DNA from: Okapia johnstoni
Lineage: Eukaryota > Chordata > Mammalia > Artiodactyla > Giraffidae
Length of the DNA: 64,000 bases
Direction of reading: 5' to 3'
NCBI GenBank assembly: GCA_024291935.2
Contig: CM044320.1
Coordinates: forward strand, 53,324,001 to 53,388,000
Position numbers and translations under genes: made by a program. Positions 58,096-64,000 of this stretch are shown here, piece by piece. A model generated the notes under the pieces. It was not told the DNA's origin and made no database searches. It was given only the letters and a program-made list of their open reading frames with translations. The first letter of the stretch is position 1. Every line of letters begins with the position of its first letter.

Positions 58096-58554
58096 AGCTA
58101 GGCTTCAGCAATATGTGAACTGAAATCTTCCAGATGTACAAGCTGGGTTTTGAAGAGGCAGAGGAACCAGAGATCAAATTGACAACATTCACTGGATCAT
58201 AGAGAAAACAAGAGAGTTCCAGAAAAACATCTACTTCTGCTCCATTGACTATGCAAAAGCCTTTGACTATGTAGATCAAAAGCCTTTGACTGTTGAAAAT
58301 TCTTCAAGAGATGGGAGTACCAGACCATCTTACCTGTTTCCTGAGAAACCTGTATGTGGGTCAAGAAGCAACAGTTAGAACTGGATATGGAACACAGACT
58401 GGTTCCAAAGGGAAAGGAGTACAACAGGGCTGTATATCGTCAGCCTGTTTATTTAACTTATATGCAGAGCTCATCATGCAAAATGCCAGGTTGGATGAAT
58501 CACAAACTGGAATCAAGATTGCTGGGAGAAATATCAGCAACCTCAGATATGCAG
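58096..58554 (+). mobile_element. BovB LINE, left part (split by SINE)
   Basis: BovB reverse-transcriptase coding sequence in plus orientation ('aggcttcagcaatatgtgaa' onward). A local duplication of aaaagcctttgact lies near 58255-58290. The BovB reading stops after the Arg-Tyr-Ala codons of the catalytic box because a Bov-A SINE is inserted there. Confidence 0.9.
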
Positions 58555-58686
58555 CGGAGAAGGCAATGGCAACCCACTCCAGTTCTCTTGCCTGGAAAAT
58601 CCCAGGGGCGGGGGAGCCTGGTGGGCTGCCATCTATGGGGTTGCACAGAATCGGACATGACTGAAGTGACTTAGCAGCAGCAGCAG
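58555..58686 (+). mobile_element. Bov-A SINE nested in BovB, perfect TSD
   Basis: A Bov-A2-type monomer with an (AGC)n tail. The identical 11-bp repeats cagatatgcag at 58544-58554 and 58687-58697 are duplicated BovB sequence that encodes part of the catalytic Y-A-D-D box. Confidence 0.95.
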
Positions 58687-59449
58687 CAGATATGCAGATG
58701 ATACCACTCTAATGGCAGAAAGTGAAGAGCCTCTTGATGAGAGTGAAAGAGAAGACTGAAAAAGCTGGCTTAAAACTCAGCATTCAAAAAACCAAGATCA
58801 TGGCATCTGATCCCATCACTTTATAGCAAATAGAAAGGGGAAGAGTGGAAGCAGTGACAGATTTTATTTTCATGGGCTCCAAAATCACTGTGGATGGTGA
58901 CTGCAGCCATGAAATTAAAAGATGCTTGCTCCTTGGAAGGAAAGCTATGACAAACCTAGATAGCATATTAAAAAGCAGAGCTGTTGCTTTGCCAACAAAG
59001 GTCCCCATAGTCAAAGCTATGGTTCTTCCAGTAGTCATGTATGGATATGAAAGGTGGACTATAAAGAAGGCTGAGTGCTGAAGAATTGATGTTTTCGAAT
59101 TATGGTGCTGGAGAAGACTCCTGAGAGTCCCTTGGACTACAAGGAGATCAAATCAGTCAATCCTAAAGGAAATCAACCCTGAATATTCATTGGAAGGACT
59201 GATGCTGAAGTTGAAGCTCCAGTACTCTGGCCACCTAATGGGAAGAGCTGACTCACTGGAAAAGACCCTGATGCTGGGAAAGATTGAAGGCCAAAGGAGA
59301 AGGAGGTGCCAGAGGATAAGATGGTTAGATAGCATCACCGACTCAATGGACATGAACTTGAGCAAACTCCAGGAGACAGTGGTGGACAGAAGAGCCTGGT
59401 ATGCTACAGTCCATGTGGTTGCAAAGAGTTGGATACCACTTAGCTCAAA
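58687..59449 (+). mobile_element. BovB LINE, right part
   Basis: Continuation of the BovB copy from the D-D codons of the catalytic box through the C-terminal region ([36 protein letters not shown]) to the 3' end ('gcaaagagttggataccact'). Several stops and frameshifts are present. Confidence 0.92.
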
Positions 59450-59669
59450 CCATTGTAATAATTATGATAATCCAAATCAACTTTAACAATAAATCCTAAA
59501 TGAGAATTTAAAAAAAATTTGGGGGGCTTAGACGCTACATTTGTAGATTGAATCAATGTGAGAAAGGGTAAAATATGGCTCATATAAATGTGTTCTGTAA
59601 ATTCTAAGTACTATATAAATGCTAATTATTATTAATAAAATAATTCAACTGTATCATTAGTGAAGTCTA

Positions 59670-59800
59670 CTCTAGGCCAGTTCATTCAGTCAATCAGCAA
59701 ATATTCGGATGCCCACTGTGTATCTAGCCCTATCCCAGGCTCTAGGGATTCAGTAGTAAACAAAAATAAAGCCCAAGTAACTCACTTTACAAATAAATTT
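59670..59800 (-). mobile_element. L2 LINE 3' fragment, antisense
   Basis: 'gttcattcagtcaatcagca', 'atgcccactgtgtatctagc' and 'gctctagggattcagtagta' match the reversed L2 3' end. Confidence 0.7.
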
Positions 59801-59804
59801 TTAG

Positions 59805-61322
59805 AACACAAGCCACTTGCAAATTCAGGACATCCTGTACTAACATTGGTTAACCGTCAATGTTTTTCAAGAGCATCAAGGGTCTACATTTCTTTCCTAA
59901 TTTGGACAGGTATTTAGTTTAGAGAACACATGTGTCTTAGTCATTTTATAGTAAATAAAGTGAATATAAAGAATTATATACTTTTAATTAAAGCAGTAAC
60001 CCAGTCATCTTCACAAACAGGCAAAATAGAGTAGAAGGAGTTAGAGTGAGAGAAAAATGAACACATCACATGTACAAAGAACATTTCATGTCTCTTCATT
60101 CCCTATTTAGTTCTACATATCTATTGTGACTCTACAAATTCTTTTAAAACTATATTATGAATGTCAAGTACAAGATAAGGAACTACGTTTTTAAAGATAT
60201 TTTTAGATGGCAAAGTTATGTTAAGACACAAGTATGAGCTTAAAGTAAAACTTCTTATCAAAACTGAAAAGTATCCACCTACACCTTGTTGATATTTCAG
60301 ACTCAAGGAGGAATTTCCAAGTGATTCTAGTAAGAGGTTTCTCTGTAGTGAACCTAGAGTTAGTGAGCAAAGTTCAGTTCCTGGCCCTGGCCTGGATTCT
60401 GTATTTGGACTTGCCTTAATGCTTTGGTTAAGATTAGATACTCTTCATGACTTTGTTGGTTTGTTGCTAAAATTAATGGTCTTTTAAAACAATATGCTTG
60501 AAAAAGTCTCTCTTGAAGTCCTTTTCAAGATAGGGAGTTATGTTCAAAAGATTATCAATTTGAAATACTATCACCAGAACAGTACTGGAAAATGCCTGTT
60601 TTCCAAGAACTTTATGAAATATGTATCAGGCACACGTGGAGCTTCATGGGCCAGGAGTTCAGTGATGTATTATTTCTGCTGCTTTTTAGTTCTCCTTTTT
60701 TAAAAAAAGCCCACTTGAGAAAGCATTTAGCTACTTCTGGGTGACCCAGCAGGTGCTGTAAGTATAACCAGAAGGATGTTTACTTGTGGAGCTGGCCCCT
60801 GGTACTTTCATCCTCAAAGGCCATTTTAATCTCCTGGTCAGTTTCCAACCAGTCACCTTCATCACTTCAGCTACTTATGGAGACAGGGGGAACCAATTTG
60901 TTTATATGTAGTTACTGAATATTTAGACTGCTGCCACCTCTCCCAACCCACCTTTGTTACCTTAGCTTTACCTGCCAACTTGCCTATCGGTTTCATTGGC
61001 ATATAACTAGAAATATTATTTTCTCAAGAACTAAATAATACAATGACAGATATATCATTGTAATGCTATGGAAATATGCAGATAATATCACAACATTCTA
61101 TTCATATACAGGAGTGACTTTCCTTCCCTTCCCCACCTCCCAAAATAATGAGGTTACTGTAGTCTTGCCTCCCTGTTTGACCATGATTGTAGGTGAGTGC
61201 TCAGGAGGCCACATAAACAATATTCTCATAGTGAATTCACTTTAATACCACTGTCTGCAGTCATCAACTCCATTTCTTCCCAAAAAGCTGTATTGATATA
61301 CTATAGGTCTTTTAAATAAATC
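59805..61322. other. Intronic stretch, nothing recognised
   Basis: 1.5 kb of unique-looking sequence without a supported feature. Confidence 0.4.
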
Positions 61323-61333
61323 TGAATATTTCT

Positions 61334-61458
61334 GGGCGGGGGCAGGCACAGTTCTTGAGGCACTAGCCTATTGTGTTCCCCCTTTGCCTGTAATAAAGCT
61401 ATTCTTTTCTTCTTCTACAAAAAAAAATACAATAATACAAAAAGAAAAAAAAAACCTA
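61334..61458 (+). mobile_element. Orphan polyadenylated retro-insert
   Basis: A 125-bp G/C-richer insert that ends with an AATAAA signal (about 61391-61396), some 20 bp, and then an A-rich tail. It is flanked by tgaatatttct (61323-61333) and tgaatattcct (61459-61469), which differ at one base. The body ('gggcgggggcaggcacagtt', 'cccctttgcctgtaataaag') is not a family I can name. It could be the 3' end of an LTR or a cellular transcript copied by the L1 machinery. Confidence 0.5.
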
Positions 61459-61469
61459 TGAATATTCCT

Positions 61470-62027
61470 TAGGTTACAGAAAAATCTTTGAAATGCATTT
61501 GGACTGAAAAAGAATTGGGAAAAAATGTGTCCAGCAGTCGAGGTTGGAATTTGTTTGAAATCTTAGAGGGGAAAATGTGAGGAAAATAGTGACATTGGTA
61601 GCTTACATATATAAATAAAACAGAGGTCTTTTGCTACCTAGCCAGAGTGGTAGTAAATGGTCTAAAAACTATGTGATATGAGACACTGTCAATATTTTAC
61701 CTAGAGAATGAAAGTGAAGTTGGTGGCTGCCCTTAAGTAAATGAAGGACTTCCTGTTGAAGATAAAATAGACTTATTTTGTGTAGCTCCAAGATCAGTAT
61801 TAGAAGTTACAGAGGACAGATCCTAGCTTAACACAAGGGAACTTTTTGATAATTAGAATCATTAAAAAATGAAGCATGCTGCCTGATGAGGGAGTGGGAT
61901 CTAGTAGAGAATGAATGGGTATCAGCCATTCTAGCCAACATTGATAAATTCGATTAAATGGCCTTATGTGCTCTTCTGATTTAAAAAAATATATATGTTT
62001 TGAGCTGTTTTCTAGCACCATTGTTTA
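61470..62027. other. Intronic stretch, nothing recognised
   Basis: No supported feature. Confidence 0.35.
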
Positions 62028-62200
62028 AAAAAATTATTTTTTAATTGATGGAAAATTCCTTTACAATGTTGTGTTGGTTTCTGCCATACAACAACATGAA
62101 TCAGTCATAATTATATATATATCTCCTCCCTTTTGAGCCTCCCTCCCCTTCCCCCCATCTCACCCCTCTAGGTCATCTAACATCACTTTTGACAGAGCTC
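62028..62200 (-). mobile_element. Artiodactyl L1 3' UTR, antisense
   Basis: 'acaatgttgtgttggtttct', 'gccatacaacaacatgaatc' and 'ccatctcacccctctaggtc' are the reversed 3' UTR of the artiodactyl L1. The left end is the reversed A-rich tail. Confidence 0.8.
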
Positions 62201-62234
62201 ACTCAATTTTCAAGAATTATGGAATAACTGAAAT

Positions 62235-62335
62235 GCATGATTGATTTTTCTTATTCAGTTCTGTACCAGAGTACCTAGCACAGTGCCTGATACAAAATAT
62301 CTCCTCAATAAATAATGATTGAATGAATAAGTAAA
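62235..62335 (+). mobile_element. L2 LINE 3' end
   Basis: 'agagtacctagcacagtgcc' and 'caataaataatgattgaatg' match the sense L2 terminus. Confidence 0.7.
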
Positions 62336-62533
62336 TGCTTCTTCTATAAAAAGGCTTAATGTCACATAGACCTGGGATTTTATCTTATTTAATCATGGCT
62401 CTGTCATCACTCAGAAATGACACTGCTGATAAGAGACAAAATTAGGATTTATATTATCCAAGCTTGAAATATATCCAGGTTGGAAATGTCTCTTTCTTAC
62501 CTAAAGTATGAGAAACATTTTTAGAAACTGAAA

Positions 62534-62735
62534 GTGTTAGTCGCTCAGTTGTATCCAACTCTTTGCGACCCCGTGCACTATAACCTGCCAGGTTTCTCCA
62601 TCCATAGAATTCTCAAGGCAAGAATACTGGAATGGGTAGCTATTCCCTTCTCCAGGGTATCTTCCTGACCCAAGGATCAAACCCGGGTCTCCTGCATTGG
62701 CAGGCAGATTCTTTACTGTCTGAGCCACCAGGAAA
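62534..62735 (-). mobile_element. Bov-tA SINE
   Basis: A reversed Bov-tA from 'gtcgctcagttgtatccaac' to 'ctgagccaccagg'. The target-site duplication is unclear. Confidence 0.92.
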
Positions 62736-62739
62736 TGAG

Positions 62740-63569
62740 ATTTAATTTACTTCTCTTTGGAGGTCAGAATTTCTTCTATGGGCTTTCCTGTTCTATAAGC
62801 TCAATGGCTTAAACATCCTGAAAATTGTGTACTTCTAGTTCTTCTCTGGAAATCTCTACTCTGGAGCAGAAGCAAATTTACACTAATTTTATAGTATTTA
62901 TTGCTTTCTGTCTTTACAAATCATATAAATTAGGGATACCAGTCTTTCAGTTGAATTGCTTGTACTTCACTATATGTAGGTTGAAGTAGAGAAAATAATA
63001 TCTTTTTTATCTTTAAGCCAGTTTACTGGTTTTATTTCTGCAAATTTCTCCTTCTATTTCAGTTTTCAGCTCTCTTTCTTAATTGATCTCTTGCAACTAG
63101 TCATTGTATGTCAGACTAGAACTTAAGGGGAAAAGGTATATGAGGTTCATCTCTACTGGGAAAACTTCATTGTGGCGATCAACAGCTATCTTCAAGATCT
63201 CCTGCAGGTGAAGGACAAAGTGGCCATATGCTATCTATTACCACAGTAATAGCAAATATTTGCCTGTGGCTTAGGGAAACCCAAGGAGTCCCTTTGAAGT
63301 CTATTTGTTTGGTAGCCAGGATCTCCCCACCAGAGCAACAGTGTTTAGAGTTTGATATATGTTTTAAACTCTAAGCAGGACATTTTGGTTGCTCCTGATT
63401 AAGTCTCTTGAGTGAAAAGTTGAAAGCACATTCTAGCAAAGGTTTGCATTATGGAAAACCTCCAATAGGCACACAAATGTTCAACAAGAAAGTTAGTTTT
63501 AAAGTCAAACTAATTGCTGACTGTGGTTTCCTATGGTAGCCAGTTAGGGAAAGTGTTTATTTTTAATTT
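62740..63569. other. Intronic stretch, nothing recognised
   Basis: No supported feature. Confidence 0.35.
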
Positions 63570-63581
63570 ATATGTATATAT

Positions 63582-63854
63582 CAGAGAAGGCAATGGTAAC
63601 CCACTCCATTACTCTTGCCTGGAAAATCCCATGGATGAAGGAGCCAGGTAGGCTGCTGTCCCTGGGGTCACTAAGAGTTGGACATGACTGAGCGATTTCA
63701 CTTTCACTTTTCACTTTCATGCATTGGAGAAGGAAATGGCAACCCACTCCAGTGTTCTTGCCTGGAGAATCCCAGGGACAGGGGAGCCTGGTGGGCCGCC
63801 GTCTATGGGGTCGCACAGAGTTGGACACGACTGAAGTGACTTAGCAGCAGCAGC
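63582..63854 (+). mobile_element. Bov-A2 SINE, perfect TSD
   Basis: A complete Bov-A2 dimer with an (AGC)n tail. The identical 12-bp repeats atatgtatatat at 63570-63581 and 63855-63866 bracket it. Confidence 0.95.
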
Positions 63855-64000
63855 ATATGTATATATGAATTTTTATAAGGAAGATTAATTGAGAGGAAAA
63901 ACAAAGAGGAATAAAAATTTTAAAGCTTTTAACATGAAAAACATGGCTGAAAATTTTTGCTACAACGGACAATTTTACTGGCATTTGGTCCTGTTAGTGT

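Larger units (their letters stand above)
43230..64000 (+). other. NTN4: NTN4 intron 2, continues past the window
   Basis: The intron begins gtaagg at 43230. I looked for sequence coding for the part of the LN domain that follows TGGE and for laminin EGF-like repeats and found none up to 64000, so at least 20.8 kb of this intron is in the window. Everything listed from 43.2 to 64 kb therefore lies within NTN4, sense strand plus. Confidence 0.85.

Noticed and set aside
43230..64000. Further NTN4 exons in the right part of the window
   Set aside because: I searched by eye for the continuation of the laminin N-terminal domain and for Cys-rich EGF-like repeats and found no convincing match. Weak or very short exons could still be missed without an alignment.

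Overview
This is nuclear DNA from a ruminant (most likely a bovid). The window is crowded with ruminant interspersed repeats: BovB (RTE-clade) LINE fragments, tRNA-Glu-headed Bov-tA SINEs, Bov-A and Bov-A2 SINEs that end in (AGC)n, artiodactyl CHR SINEs and artiodactyl L1 3' ends. Beneath them lie old mammalian repeats (MIR, L2, CR1/L3, MER20, MER5A). There are no bacterial operons, CRISPR arrays or free-standing tRNA or rRNA genes.

The only protein-coding gene I can support is the 5' end of NTN4 (netrin-4, also called beta-netrin) on the + strand. A CpG island spans about 38.77-40.72 kb. Coding exon 1 (39891-39945) encodes the signal peptide and has a GT donor. Intron 1 is 2754 bp. Coding exon 2 (42700-43229) encodes the first large part of the laminin N-terminal domain. 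Together the exons give residues 1-195 of a protein that is about 628 residues long in human. Intron 2 starts at 43230 and runs off the right edge; no further netrin exon was recognised.

Layout. 1-38 kb is the upstream flank of NTN4, with no supported gene. It contains at least five BovB segments (1-900, 5576-6222, 18096-19610 and the inverted pair 20741-21820), a BovB-related composite at 29844-30342, several L1 fragments and many SINEs. Most of the young insertions still show target-site duplications. 36.9-46.1 kb, around the NTN4 promoter and first exons, has no young retroelement at all. 46-64 kb is NTN4 intron 2, again repeat-rich, with two L2 blocks in opposite orientation (49985-51290 minus, 52700-54150 plus), BovB copies at 54171-55300 and 58096-59449, and a SINE nested inside the second of these.

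I found no convincing undescribed biological system. The points most worth checking are two upstream ORFs in the probable NTN4 5' UTR, a MER20 element in NTN4 intron 2, an unclassified GC-rich segment at 27245-27590, an orphan polyadenylated retro-insert at 61334-61458, and an inverted BovB pair that could form a long hairpin. Repeat names come from recognising consensus sequences by eye, so subfamily names and boundaries without a target-site duplication are approximate.
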